Shown: one piece after another, positions 34,819 to 43,674 of the stretch | Numbering within the stretch: the first letter of the stretch is position 1 | How the letters are laid out: the number at the start of each line of letters is the position of its first letter | Position numbers and translations under genes: made by a program | DNA from: CAIMZW01 sp037135095 | Lineage (GTDB): Bacteria; Actinomycetota; Actinomycetes; Nanopelagicales; Nanopelagicaceae | Assembly (NCBI GenBank): GCA_037135095.1 | Contig: JBAXKZ010000005.1 | Location: forward strand, 1 to 64,000 | Length of the DNA stretch: 64,000 bases | Direction: 5' to 3' | The notes under the pieces: generated by a model | What the model saw: the letters and a program-made list of their open reading frames with translations, nothing else | What the model was told of the DNA's origin: nothing | The model's database searches: none

Positions 34819-35895
34819 TTAAGCCAATCCCATTGCAGCAGCAGCCCGATCGATATCAACTGGAATCAGAATTGGCGCACCGGCACCATCGATAACCCAC
34901 TGGACATCTTTCAAACCGTTTCCGGTAACTGTGATAACAATCTTCTTGCCAGATGGCAACTTTCCTTCGGCTTTCTTTTTAATAAGTCCTGCGATGCCGG
35001 CAGCGCTCGATGGTTCAACAAAGACACCTTCTTTGGCGGCTACCAATCGATAGGCGCTCAAGATGTCCTCATCGGTCACGGAATCGATTAGGCCACCAGA
35101 GCTATCTCGGGCCGAAATTGCTTGCGCCCATGAAGCTGGATTTCCAATTCGAATTGCAGTTGCAATCGTTTCGGGGTTGGTCACAACATGATTTAACACA
35201 ATCGGTGCCGAGCCGGCCGCTTGAAAGCCCCACATTTGCGGCAGCTGGGTAGCGATGCCATCGGCGAAGTACTCTTGGTAGCCCTTCCAATAAGCAGTGA
35301 TATTCCCGGCGTTGCCAACTGGCAGGACGTGCAAATCAGGGGCATCGCCTAATAAATCCACTATTTCAAAGGCAGCAGTTTTTTGGCCCTCGATGCGATA
35401 TGGGTTTACTGAGTTAACCAAGGCAACTGGATATTTAGTAGCCAAATCGCGCGCCAACGTTAAACAATCATCGAAGTTGCCATCAACCTGAATCAGTGTG
35501 GCGCCATGAGCTATAGCTTGCGCTAACTTTCCCATTGCAATTTTTCCTTGGGGAACCAATACAACTGGAGTCATGCCCGCTTTGGTGGCGTAGGCCGCGG
35601 CGCTTGCGCTGGTATTTCCGGTAGAGGCGCAGATAACGGCTTTTGCGCCTTCTTCAGCCGCCTTTGAAATCGCCATTGTCATACCGCGATCTTTGAAGGA
35701 GCCAGTTGGATTTGCACCTTCAACCTTTAACCAAACTTCGTTATCTAACATATCTGAGAGCACGCATGCCATAACTAATGGCGTGCCACCTTCGCGAAGT
35801 GTCACTACTGGGGTGGCATCTGTAACCGGCAACCGATCGCGATACTCATCGATGACTCCGAGCCATTGGCGAGAAAGCAGACGAGGTGAACTCAT
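34819..35895 (-). CDS. thrC: Threonine synthase
   Basis: This 358-residue PLP enzyme converts O-phosphohomoserine to threonine. The Schiff-base Lys is in NPTGSFKDRGM (about 65), and the phosphate-binding loop is in CASTGNTSAS and LPVGNAGNITAYW. The short form is typical of Actinobacteria. The start overlaps the hom stop in ATGA, so hom-thrC-thrB form one coupled unit. Confidence 0.96.
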   Translation of the reverse strand: MSSPRLLSRQWLGVIDEYRDRLPVTDATPVVTLREGGTPLVMACVLSDMLDNEVWLKVEGANPTGSFKDRGMTMAISKAAEEGAKAVICASTGNTSASAAAYATKAGMTPVVLVPQGKIAMGKLAQAIAHGATLIQVDGNFDDCLTLARDLATKYPVALVNSVNPYRIEGQKTAAFEIVDLLGDAPDLHVLPVGNAGNITAYWKGYQEYFADGIATQLPQMWGFQAAGSAPIVLNHVVTNPETIATAIRIGNPASWAQAISARDSSGGLIDSVTDEDILSAYRLVAAKEGVFVEPSSAAGIAGLIKKKAEGKLPSGKKIVITVTGNGLKDVQWVIDGAGAPILIPVDIDRAAAAMGLA

Positions 35896-37205
35896 ACCGG
35901 CACTCCTTCAACTCTGATAACGCTTAGAACATCTTTTACAACATGAAGTTTGGCCAATTGATCAACGGTTGAAGCCAGAGCCGCTTCCGTTGCAATATGT
36001 GTTAAGACAATCAATTCCGCATCGGCGCCACGACCATCTTGGCGAACCGTAAGAATTGAAACATCATTCATTGCGAAGGTAGCAGCAACCGAAGCGAGTA
36101 CGCCTGGAACATCCATAACCTCTAGGCGAATCAGATAACGAGTTTTAGTGACACCCATTGGTGCAATATCCAGATCGGCATAATCGGTCTCGGTAGGTCC
36201 TAAGCTGCCTTCGATTCGATTTCGCGCAACCGCAACTAAATCGCCCAAGATTGCCGAGGCGGTCGGAACGCCACCGGCGCCGCGACCGTAGAACATCAAT
36301 TCACCAGCTGACTGACATTGGACGAATACCGCATTAAAGGCTTCACGAACCGATGCCAATGGATGATTCTTTGGAATCATTGTTGGATGAACGCGCACCG
36401 TGATGGTCTCTTCATCGCTGCCATGAACTTCATTTGCTTCAGCAATCGCCAAAAGTTTGATGACAAAACCCATCTCTTTTGCGACTGCCACATCATCAGC
36501 AGTGACCTTTGAGATTCCTTCTCGATAAACATCTTCGTCAGTTACTTGGGTATGGAAGGCCAAGCCCGCCAAGATCGCCGCTTTAGCCGCAGCATCGAAA
36601 CTTTCAATATCTGCGGTTGGATCGGCCTCTGCGTAACCAAGCAGTTGTGCCTCGTTTAGCGCATCTTCAAAGGAGGTGCCAGTCTCGTGCATCTTGGTAA
36701 GGATGTAGTTGGTGGTGCCATTGATAATTCCCATAACGCGCTCAACGCGATCGCCAACCAAAGATTCCGCGAGCGGACGAAGGATCGGAATAGCTCCTGC
36801 TACCGCTGCTTCATAGTAGAAATCGACATCGGCCTCATCGGAGGCGTGAAAAAGTTCCGCACCATGCTTTGCTAGTAGCGCTTTATTGGCAGTGACTACT
36901 GCTTTGCCATTTTTCATCGCCGTTAAAATTAATTGGTGCGCTGGCTCTATTCCGCCCATAACTTCAATCACCAAGTCAATATTTGGATCATTAACTATCG
37001 ATTCGGAATCAGTTGTAAAAAGTTCAGCAGCTATTCCGGGTCTAGGGATCGAAAGATCCCTGACTGAAATCTTCACAATTTCCAAGCCAGCACCGGACCG
37101 GGCAGCCAAGTCATCTTGGTTAGCAACCATCAGGCGCGCAACTTCGGCACCAACAACGCCACAGCCGAGCATCCCTACTCGCAACAATTTTCGCTCGCGC
37201 TTCAT
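35892..37205 (-). CDS. hom: Homoserine dehydrogenase with ACT domain
   Basis: This enzyme of about 437 residues reduces aspartate semialdehyde to homoserine. The NAD(P) motif is GMLGCGVVGAEVARL near the start; the catalytic region includes KALLAKHG and GIINGTTNYILTKM; a C-terminal ACT domain (from about 355, VPGVLASVAATFAMNDVSI) suggests feedback control by threonine. The ATG at 37205 is preceded by an in-frame GTG at 37208. It lies 15 bases after lysA. Confidence 0.96.
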   Translation of the reverse strand: MKRERKLLRVGMLGCGVVGAEVARLMVANQDDLAARSGAGLEIVKISVRDLSIPRPGIAAELFTTDSESIVNDPNIDLVIEVMGGIEPAHQLILTAMKNGKAVVTANKALLAKHGAELFHASDEADVDFYYEAAVAGAIPILRPLAESLVGDRVERVMGIINGTTNYILTKMHETGTSFEDALNEAQLLGYAEADPTADIESFDAAAKAAILAGLAFHTQVTDEDVYREGISKVTADDVAVAKEMGFVIKLLAIAEANEVHGSDEETITVRVHPTMIPKNHPLASVREAFNAVFVQCQSAGELMFYGRGAGGVPTASAILGDLVAVARNRIEGSLGPTETDYADLDIAPMGVTKTRYLIRLEVMDVPGVLASVAATFAMNDVSILTVRQDGRGADAELIVLTHIATEAALASTVDQLAKLHVVKDVLSVIRVEGVPV

Positions 37206-37220
37206 CACAGGGCCATTCTT

Positions 37221-38588
37221 CTAGATTGAACGCTCTGGCTCAACAACATCGAGCCTCAGCAAGTCGTCTTGGGTTTCGCGGCGAAGAATTAAGCGGGCTT
37301 TGCCATTTTTTACGGCAACAACGGCAGGCCTTGGCAGCGCGTTGTAATTGCTAGCCATGCTGCGGTGGTAGGCACCGGTGGCGGGGATAGCCAACAAATC
37401 ACCGGGACCAATATCTTCGGGCAATTCAATTTCGCGAATTACGATATCGCCAGTTTCGCAATGCTTACCCACGACTCGACTGGATGTTGTTGGACGTGAG
37501 GAAATTCGATTGGCGAGCAACGCGTAGTACTCGGCTCCGTAAAGCGCTGGGCGAATGTTGTCGCTCATGCCACCATCAACTGCGATGTAGCGACGAGTTA
37601 AGCCACCATCTAGTTCAACGCTTTTAGTGGTTCCAACTTCATAAAGAGTCGTTGTAGTTGGCCCAACGATGGCTCGCCCTGGCTCAATCGAGATATGGGG
37701 AACCTGCAAGTTGTGCTTCTCGCATTCGGCTTTAACTACTTCAGCCAATTCGCTCATGACGCGCATAGGAACTTCGGATTCTTCCCCCGGAAGGTAAGCG
37801 ATTCCGTAACCTCCACCCAGATCGAGTTCTGGAAGTTGGCGATCGAAATGATCTCGATATTTGGCAAGGAGATCGATTAAGCGCGAAGCCGCAATTGCAA
37901 AACCTTCGATACCAAAAATTTGCGAACCGATATGCGAATGCAATCCAAGTAGTCGTAGAGATGTAGCTTCTTCAACCGCTTCAATTGCTTTCCAGGCAGA
38001 GCCACTGGCTATCGAAAATCCAAACTTCACATCTTCATGGGCGGTAGAGATAAATTCATGAGTATGTGCCTCGATTCCCGCAGTGAGGCGCAGAAATACG
38101 TTCTGAGTTACGCCAGCCGATTTTGCCAGCCGCGCGACTCGCTCTATTTCTTGAAAAGAGTCAACCACGATAGAACGAACGCCAACTGAAATTGCCTGAG
38201 TAATTTCAGCTTCGGATTTATTATTTCCATGAACTTCTATTCGATCGACTGGAAATTTTGCAGCTAGCGCAATATTTAACTCGCCGGCAGAACAGACATC
38301 GATTCCAATTCCAATTTCAGCGATCCACTTTGCAACTTCAACGCTGATAAATGATTTCGCGGCGTAGAAAACCGATCCAGCTTGGCTTCCAAAACTGATC
38401 TCCAGTGCGCTCTTCCAGGCCAAGGCTCGCTCGCGAAAATCTAGCTCATCCAAAACAAATAACGGAGTACCGAATTCTTTTGCTAGAGCTGTTGCAGAGC
38501 AACCACCGATATTTAATTCCGCGCCGCTAAATGCAGAATGGGCGGAAAAGACTTCTGGCGCAAAATGCGGATCTGGATTGTTAGCCAT
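37221..38588 (-). CDS. lysA: Diaminopimelate decarboxylase
   Basis: LysA makes lysine from meso-diaminopimelate. The 455-residue PLP enzyme has the Lys in VFYAAKSFIS (about 77), LHSHIGSQIF (about 225), the Gly-rich DLGGGYGIAY and the active-site Cys in GKHCETGDIV (about 380). A GGAG site lies before the ATG, within the end of argS, which stops two bases upstream. Confidence 0.96.
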   Translation of the reverse strand: MANNPDPHFAPEVFSAHSAFSGAELNIGGCSATALAKEFGTPLFVLDELDFRERALAWKSALEISFGSQAGSVFYAAKSFISVEVAKWIAEIGIGIDVCSAGELNIALAAKFPVDRIEVHGNNKSEAEITQAISVGVRSIVVDSFQEIERVARLAKSAGVTQNVFLRLTAGIEAHTHEFISTAHEDVKFGFSIASGSAWKAIEAVEEATSLRLLGLHSHIGSQIFGIEGFAIAASRLIDLLAKYRDHFDRQLPELDLGGGYGIAYLPGEESEVPMRVMSELAEVVKAECEKHNLQVPHISIEPGRAIVGPTTTTLYEVGTTKSVELDGGLTRRYIAVDGGMSDNIRPALYGAEYYALLANRISSRPTTSSRVVGKHCETGDIVIREIELPEDIGPGDLLAIPATGAYHRSMASNYNALPRPAVVAVKNGKARLILRRETQDDLLRLDVVEPERSI

Positions 38589-38590
38589 GG

Positions 38591-40252
38591 CTACATCCGC
38601 TCCGGTGCGCTAACACCTAACAGCGATAACGCATTAGCCACAACCTGAGCCGTGGCCTGACAAAGATTTGCTCGAGCCGAATGAATTGCTTCAGCTGGTT
38701 CATCGCCCATGGGTAGTACCCGACAGTCGTTATAGAAGCGGTGGTAAACCCCTGCAAGTTCCTCAACGTATCGAGCAACGCGATGGGGTTCGCGAAGTTC
38801 CGCAGCGCCAGTTACGACTCGGGGAAATTCACCAAGCAAGCCAATGAGCTCGCGCTCGCGCGGATCAATCAAGAGTTCGTAATCGGCAGCAAAATCGGCG
38901 CCAAATTTGATACCTAACTCGGTGGCATTACGAAGGACGGCACATATCCGAGCATGCGCGTACTGCACGTAATAAACTGGATTTTCATTGGTGCGACTGC
39001 GAAGGACATCAACATCCATCACCATCGGAGTTTCAACGGGATAGCGAACCAAGGTGTAGCGGGCAGCATCAACGCCAACCTTTTCGACCAATTCTTCAAG
39101 GGTGATAATGGTTCCAGCGCGCTTAGAAAGTTTAAGTTCTTCGCCACCTTCCATGATCTTTACCATCTGTCCGATCAGAACATGAATGTTGTACTCCGGA
39201 TCATCGCCGGCGCATGCCGCGATCGCCTTTAGTCGATTGACGTAGCCATGATGGTCGGCGCCCAACATATAGATGCAGATCTCAAATCCTCGTTCGCGCT
39301 TGCTGATGTAGTAAGCCGAGTCCGAGGCGAAATAAGCGAAGGTCCCGTCGGATTTGATCATCACGCGGTCTTTATCATCGCCGAAGTCGGTGGTACGAAG
39401 CCAAGTCGCGCCATCTAATTCGAAGGTGTGGCCTTGATCGCGCAGGCGTTGCATGCTGTGGTTGAAGAAATCATTTTCATAGAGGCTGCGCTCGGAAAAC
39501 CAAATGTCAAAGTGGGTCCCAAAAGCATCCAAGACATCCTGCTGTTGTTTCAACTGCAATGCATATCCGGCATCGCGAAAGGCGGCGATCGATTCGGCTT
39601 CCGGCAAGAGCTCAAACTTTGGATGATCGGCAACTATGACCGCTGCCAGGTCGGCAATATATTCACCGTGGTAGCCATTCTCGGGCCGGGGCAAATTCAT
39701 CGCCGCAGTGCGGATCGAAGCGCCGAAGAGTTCCATCTGATTGCCACGATCATTGACATAGAATTCTCGGGTAACTGAAGCGCCAGCAGCGCTCAATAGT
39801 CGGCCCAAAGAATCGCCGACAGCTGCCCAGCGGGTATGTCCTAAATGCAACGGCCCAGTTGGGTTAGCGCTGATAAATTCCAAGTTCACGCGAACCCCGC
39901 TCATGGCGGTGCCGGCTCCGAATTTCTCGCGATTGGTCAAAATGGTTTTCAATACTTCGCCTTGACTTGCAGTTGCCAACGTTAAGTTGATAAAACCTGG
40001 ACCGGCTATCTCTACCGCGGAGAACTGCGGGAGATCGATTAAGCCGGCTCGAATCAATTCGGCGATCTCGCGCGGCGCCTTTCCGGATGGCTTTGCCAAG
40101 GCAAGGGCAATAGAAGTGGCATAGTCACCGTGATCGCGGTTTTTGGGGCGATCGAGCGTGATGGCTTGCGGGATCTCACATTGGAGAAAATCGCGCGAGC
40201 GCTCCAGGATCGCGACGATCGCCGCGCTAATTTGATCCTGAATTGAACTCAT
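38591..40252 (-). CDS. argS: Arginine--tRNA ligase
   Basis: This 553-residue class I synthetase has the HIGH-type motif HLGH in NPTGPLHLGHTRWAA (about 130) and a KLSKRAG segment for KMSK (about 375). The N-terminal tRNA-binding domain (1-100) and C-terminal anticodon-binding domain (about 435-553) are present. It heads the long minus-strand block. A TAACCT box seven bases before the ATG and no ribosome-binding site suggest a leaderless mRNA. Confidence 0.97.
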   Translation of the reverse strand: MSSIQDQISAAIVAILERSRDFLQCEIPQAITLDRPKNRDHGDYATSIALALAKPSGKAPREIAELIRAGLIDLPQFSAVEIAGPGFINLTLATASQGEVLKTILTNREKFGAGTAMSGVRVNLEFISANPTGPLHLGHTRWAAVGDSLGRLLSAAGASVTREFYVNDRGNQMELFGASIRTAAMNLPRPENGYHGEYIADLAAVIVADHPKFELLPEAESIAAFRDAGYALQLKQQQDVLDAFGTHFDIWFSERSLYENDFFNHSMQRLRDQGHTFELDGATWLRTTDFGDDKDRVMIKSDGTFAYFASDSAYYISKRERGFEICIYMLGADHHGYVNRLKAIAACAGDDPEYNIHVLIGQMVKIMEGGEELKLSKRAGTIITLEELVEKVGVDAARYTLVRYPVETPMVMDVDVLRSRTNENPVYYVQYAHARICAVLRNATELGIKFGADFAADYELLIDPRERELIGLLGEFPRVVTGAAELREPHRVARYVEELAGVYHRFYNDCRVLPMGDEPAEAIHSARANLCQATAQVVANALSLLGVSAPERM

Positions 40253-40259
40253 CTAGCCA

Positions 40260-40265
40260 AGGTTA
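40260..40265 (-). promoter_or_regulatory. -10 box TAACCT of a leaderless promoter (argS)
   Basis: On the minus strand TAACCT ends seven bases before the ATG at 40252. It would drive argS-lysA-hom-thrC-thrB. Confidence 0.5.
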
Positions 40266-40341
40266 CCCGTTGGACACCTGCACATATTCCCTGTTTCCGT
40301 TATCGAATCGTTAACAAAAATGTCCGATATGTGGCATTGCT

Positions 40342-40441
40342 ACTCGTGACCAAATGGCTCATTCAGACTACCTTTCGAAGGCTGACTCGAACGTATGGCC
40401 AAAAGCAGGTTTGGTCACGAGTCTGACACCTTCGAAAGGTA
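40342..40441 (+). promoter_or_regulatory. Two interleaved perfect 13-bp inverted repeats before xylF
   Basis: Arm A (40342-40354, ACTCGTGACCAAA) is complementary to A' (40410-40422), and arm B (40369-40381, TACCTTTCGAAGG) to B' (40429-40441). The order A-B-A'-B' is that of a pseudoknot or of two competing structures. B' contains the AAAGG ribosome-binding site of xylF, so B:B' pairing would hide it. Alternatively A holds a -35-like GTGACC and B a -10-like TACCTT at 17-bp spacing, making these protein operators. See findings. Confidence 0.7.
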
Positions 40442-40450
40442 ATACCAAAT

Positions 40451-41524
40451 ATGACCAAGCGACGTATTGCGCTTACTGCAGTTATTGCTGCTGCAGCTCT
40501 CGCACTAACAGGTTTCGCAAACACTTCTGCTAACGCAGCCGCAAAAGGCTTCGTCGGCGTAATCCTTCCTGATGCTGCATCATCAAACCGTTGGGAAACT
40601 GCAGATCGTCCCTTCTTGACCGCTGCTTTCAAAGCTGCTGGCGTAACCGCTGACATCCAGAATGCAAACGGCGATAAGACTGCTTTCCAGACAATTGCTG
40701 ATCAAATGCTCACCAAGGGTGCAAAGGTTTTGATCATGGTGAACCTTGATTCTGCTTCTGCAAAGGCAGTACAGGACAAGGCAAAGGCTCAAGGCGTTCC
40801 AACAATCGACTATGACCGTCTAACACTTAATGGTTCTGAGTCTTACTACGTCTCCTTCGACAACACTGCAGTTGGTGTTCTCCAAGGTACCGGAATTGTT
40901 AACTGCCTCAAGGCAGCTAAGAAGACCAAGGCACGTATCGTCTACCTAAACGGTTCTCCAGACGATAACAACGCCACCTTGTTCAAGAAGGGCTATGACT
41001 CAGTCATCCGTCCATACATCACTTCAAAGGCATACACCCTCGTTGACGACACCGCCGTTCCTGGCTGGGACAACGTCAAGGGTGGAACCATCTTCGAGCA
41101 ACAACTAACCAAGGCTGGCGGCAAGCTCGATGCAGTAGTTTCTGCAAACGAAGGCCTAGGACTTGCAGCAGTTGCAGTTCTTAAGAAGAACAAGCTAAAC
41201 GGCAAGGTCTGCGTATCTGGACAAGATGCAACAGTTGATGGTCTTCGTGCCATCTTGACAGGTGACCTTTCAAACACCGTTTACAAGGCCATCAAGGCTG
41301 AAGCTAACGGCGCTGCTGCTCTTGCAGTTGCTCTCCTAAACGGTAAGAAGGCTGCAACAGCAACCGGCGTTACCAACAACGGAACCGTTAACGTTCCTTC
41401 AGTACTTCTAAAGCCAGTCGGAATTACCAAGGCAAATGTCAAGGTAGTTATCGCTGATGGTTTCCAGAAGCGTGCCGATGTCTGTAAGGGTATCGAAGCA
41501 CTTTGCAAAGCTAACGGAATCTAA
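40451..41524 (+). CDS. xylF: Sugar ABC transporter substrate-binding protein (xylose-type)
   Basis: This 357-residue type-1 periplasmic-binding protein starts with a signal peptide (about 1-30, ending ANTSANA). IPTIDYDRL-like (here VPTIDYDRLTLN), YYVSFDN and VSGQDATVDGLRAI match XylF and related sugar binders. No lipobox Cys is present, which is unusual for a monoderm binding protein. Codon use is visibly biased (AAG for Lys, AAC for Asn), unlike nearby genes, which suggests high expression. A strong hairpin with T-run follows the stop, so most transcripts probably end before the ATPase gene. Xylose is favoured by the facing xylA but is not proven. Confidence 0.88.
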   Translation: MTKRRIALTAVIAAAALALTGFANTSANAAAKGFVGVILPDAASSNRWETADRPFLTAAFKAAGVTADIQNANGDKTAFQTIADQMLTKGAKVLIMVNLDSASAKAVQDKAKAQGVPTIDYDRLTLNGSESYYVSFDNTAVGVLQGTGIVNCLKAAKKTKARIVYLNGSPDDNNATLFKKGYDSVIRPYITSKAYTLVDDTAVPGWDNVKGGTIFEQQLTKAGGKLDAVVSANEGLGLAAVAVLKKNKLNGKVCVSGQDATVDGLRAILTGDLSNTVYKAIKAEANGAAALAVALLNGKKAATATGVTNNGTVNVPSVLLKPVGITKANVKVVIADGFQKRADVCKGIEALCKANGI

Positions 41525-41553
41525 TAACTAGAAACCATTAGTTCGCATTATTG

Positions 41554-41597
41554 GTGGGCGTCCAGTCCGAGTAATCGAACTGGACGCCCACTTTTTC
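41554..41597 (+). terminator. Strong hairpin with T-run between xylF and the ATPase gene
   Basis: GTGGGCGTCCAGT (41554-41566) pairs perfectly over 13 bp with 41579-41591, followed by TTTTT. It is a classical intrinsic terminator and likely makes binding protein more abundant than the membrane subunits. Confidence 0.9.
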
Positions 41598-41689
41598 AAT
41601 TCCCGCAACAATTAACATTGTTGAAGCCGTTATAGGGCTAGATTTACCTCACCGCCGCAGAATCAGTGCGATTAAACGAAGGGCAAAAA

Positions 41690-42454
41690 GTGGCACAGCC
41701 AATCCTTTCTCTACGTTCGATAAATAAGTCATTCGGACCGGTCCACGTCTTACGCGATGTTCACCTTGATGTTTACCCAGGTGAAGTTACCGCGCTAGTT
41801 GGAGATAACGGCGCCGGCAAGAGCACGCTAATCAAGTGCATTGCTGGTATTTACACCCCCGATAGCGGGGAATACATTTTTGATGGCAATCAGGTAACGG
41901 TTCACGGACCGCGCGATGCCACCGCGCTAGGAATTGAAGTTGTGTACCAAGATTTAGCGCTCTGCGACAACCTCGACATCGTTCACAACATGTTCTTGGG
42001 ACGCGAGCAGAAGAAAGGCGTGGTTCTCGACGAATCCGCCATGGAGGTAATGGCACGCAAAACTCTTGATGGTCTAAGCGTTAGAACTGTTAAATCGATT
42101 CGCCAAACGGTTTCTTCACTATCAGGTGGCCAACGTCAGACTGTCGCAATTGCTCGTGCCGTGCTTTGGAATAACAAGGTGGTAATCCTTGATGAACCAA
42201 CAGCCGCGCTTGGAGTTTCACAGACCGAACAAGTACTTCATCTAGTTCGGCGGTTAGCCGACAGTGGAATCGGCGTCATTCTTATTAGTCACAACTTGAA
42301 CGACGTTTTTGAAGTTGCCGACAATATCGCGGCGCTTTATTTGGGCCAGTTAGCGGCGCAAGTTCGCAAAGCCGATGTCACATCTAGCCAAGTTATTGAA
42401 TTGATCACCACCGGCAAGTCAGCCGGAATCTCACCTGTAGGAGCGAACCAATGA
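41690..42454 (+). CDS. xylG: Sugar ABC transporter ATPase, single nucleotide-binding domain
   Basis: This 254-residue ATPase has Walker A GDNGAGKSTL (about 39), signature LSGGQRQTVA (about 145) and Walker B VVILDEPTAAL. It is related to the carbohydrate-uptake-2 ATPases XylG and RbsA, but those fuse two ATPase domains (about 500 residues); this has one, as in FrcA. I chose the GTG at 41690 because AAGGG lies six bases before it; a GTG at 41666 has no such site. The stop overlaps the permease ATG by four bases. Confidence 0.88.
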   Translation: MAQPILSLRSINKSFGPVHVLRDVHLDVYPGEVTALVGDNGAGKSTLIKCIAGIYTPDSGEYIFDGNQVTVHGPRDATALGIEVVYQDLALCDNLDIVHNMFLGREQKKGVVLDESAMEVMARKTLDGLSVRTVKSIRQTVSSLSGGQRQTVAIARAVLWNNKVVILDEPTAALGVSQTEQVLHLVRRLADSGIGVILISHNLNDVFEVADNIAALYLGQLAAQVRKADVTSSQVIELITTGKSAGISPVGANQ

Positions 42455-43674
42455 GCACTGAAACTGAAGTAGCAGCAAGCCCGCTAAAAGGCGCTGCCGG
42501 TGATTACTGGGCTCGAATTAAATCTGGTGACATCGGAGCACTGCCGGCGGTTCTCGGATTAGTAGTCCTCTGTGCCGTCTTTAGCATAATGCAATCGGCC
42601 TTCCTCACACCCGGAAACTTCGCGAACCTTTTAACCCAAGCTGCTGCGGTCATTGTTATTGCAATGGGCTTGGTCTTCGTTCTTCTGCTTGGCGAGATCG
42701 ATCTATCTGCGGGTTATGCCTCTGGTGTTTGTGGCGCAGTGCTTGTTATCTTGGTAACCAATCACAGCGTTGCATGGTGGATCGCACTTCCAGTTAGCAT
42801 CTTGGCTGGCATTGCTTTGGGTCTGTTTATCGGCTGGCTTGTTGCATTCTTAGGAATTCCCTCCTTCGTTGTAACGCTTGCTACCTTCTTGGCCTTCCAA
42901 GGTTTGCTTCTTCTGCTAGCTGGTGAAGGCGGAACAATCCGCATGGAAGACCCAACTGTTCTTTCTATCGAGAACAGCAATATGACACCAGTAATCAGTT
43001 GGATTTTCTTCGCCGCCTGTGCCGGTCTTTATATTGCCAGTGGACTTCGCAGAGCAGCAGCGCGTCGTAAGGTCGGTCTAAAAGTTGAGCTCATGCAACT
43101 TTGGACCCTTAAGACCGTTGGCCTTTTGGGCATAATGGGAGTTGCGGTTTATGCGTTGAACTTAGAGCGCAGCAACAACCCGCAATTGGTCAGCCTCAAA
43201 GGAATTCCCTTCGTCGTTCCAGTGATTCTCTTCTTACTTGTTATCGGAACCTTTGTATTGAACCGCACGGCATTTGGTCGCCACTTGTACGCAGTTGGTG
43301 GCAACGCTGAAGCTGCACGTCGTTCCGGTATCAACGTGAAATGGGTCAAGATCTCGGCTTTCGTAATCTGTTCTGGCATGTCGGCGATTGCCGGCTTGAT
43401 CTTCGCCTCTCGCCAGAATTCGATCTCGCCTACAACAGGTGGAAGTTCAACACTTCTCTATGCCGTTGGCGCCGCAGTTATTGGTGGCACCAGCCTTTTT
43501 GGCGGCAAGGGAAAGATGCGCGATGCGATCTTGGGTGGCTTGGTTGTAGCTGTAATTGATAACGGAATGGGCTTGTTAGGTTACGCCGCCGGTATCAAGT
43601 ACATCGTCACTGGCCTAGTCCTTCTCGTTTCAGCCAGTGTCGATGCAATCTCTCGTAAAGGTAGTGGGAGCTAA
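42451..43674 (+). CDS. xylH: Sugar ABC transporter permease (xylose-type)
   Basis: This 407-residue polytopic protein of the XylH/RbsC family has LLGEIDLSAGYASG (about 75) and the conserved loop GRHLYAVGGNAEAARRSGINV (about 275), where the ATPase couples. The long soluble linker around residues 195-225 is typical of XylH rather than RbsC. It forms the membrane channel with the preceding ATPase. Its stop overlaps the xylA stop on the other strand. Confidence 0.9.
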   Translation: MSTETEVAASPLKGAAGDYWARIKSGDIGALPAVLGLVVLCAVFSIMQSAFLTPGNFANLLTQAAAVIVIAMGLVFVLLLGEIDLSAGYASGVCGAVLVILVTNHSVAWWIALPVSILAGIALGLFIGWLVAFLGIPSFVVTLATFLAFQGLLLLLAGEGGTIRMEDPTVLSIENSNMTPVISWIFFAACAGLYIASGLRRAAARRKVGLKVELMQLWTLKTVGLLGIMGVAVYALNLERSNNPQLVSLKGIPFVVPVILFLLVIGTFVLNRTAFGRHLYAVGGNAEAARRSGINVKWVKISAFVICSGMSAIAGLIFASRQNSISPTTGGSSTLLYAVGAAVIGGTSLFGGKGKMRDAILGGLVVAVIDNGMGLLGYAAGIKYIVTGLVLLVSASVDAISRKGSGS

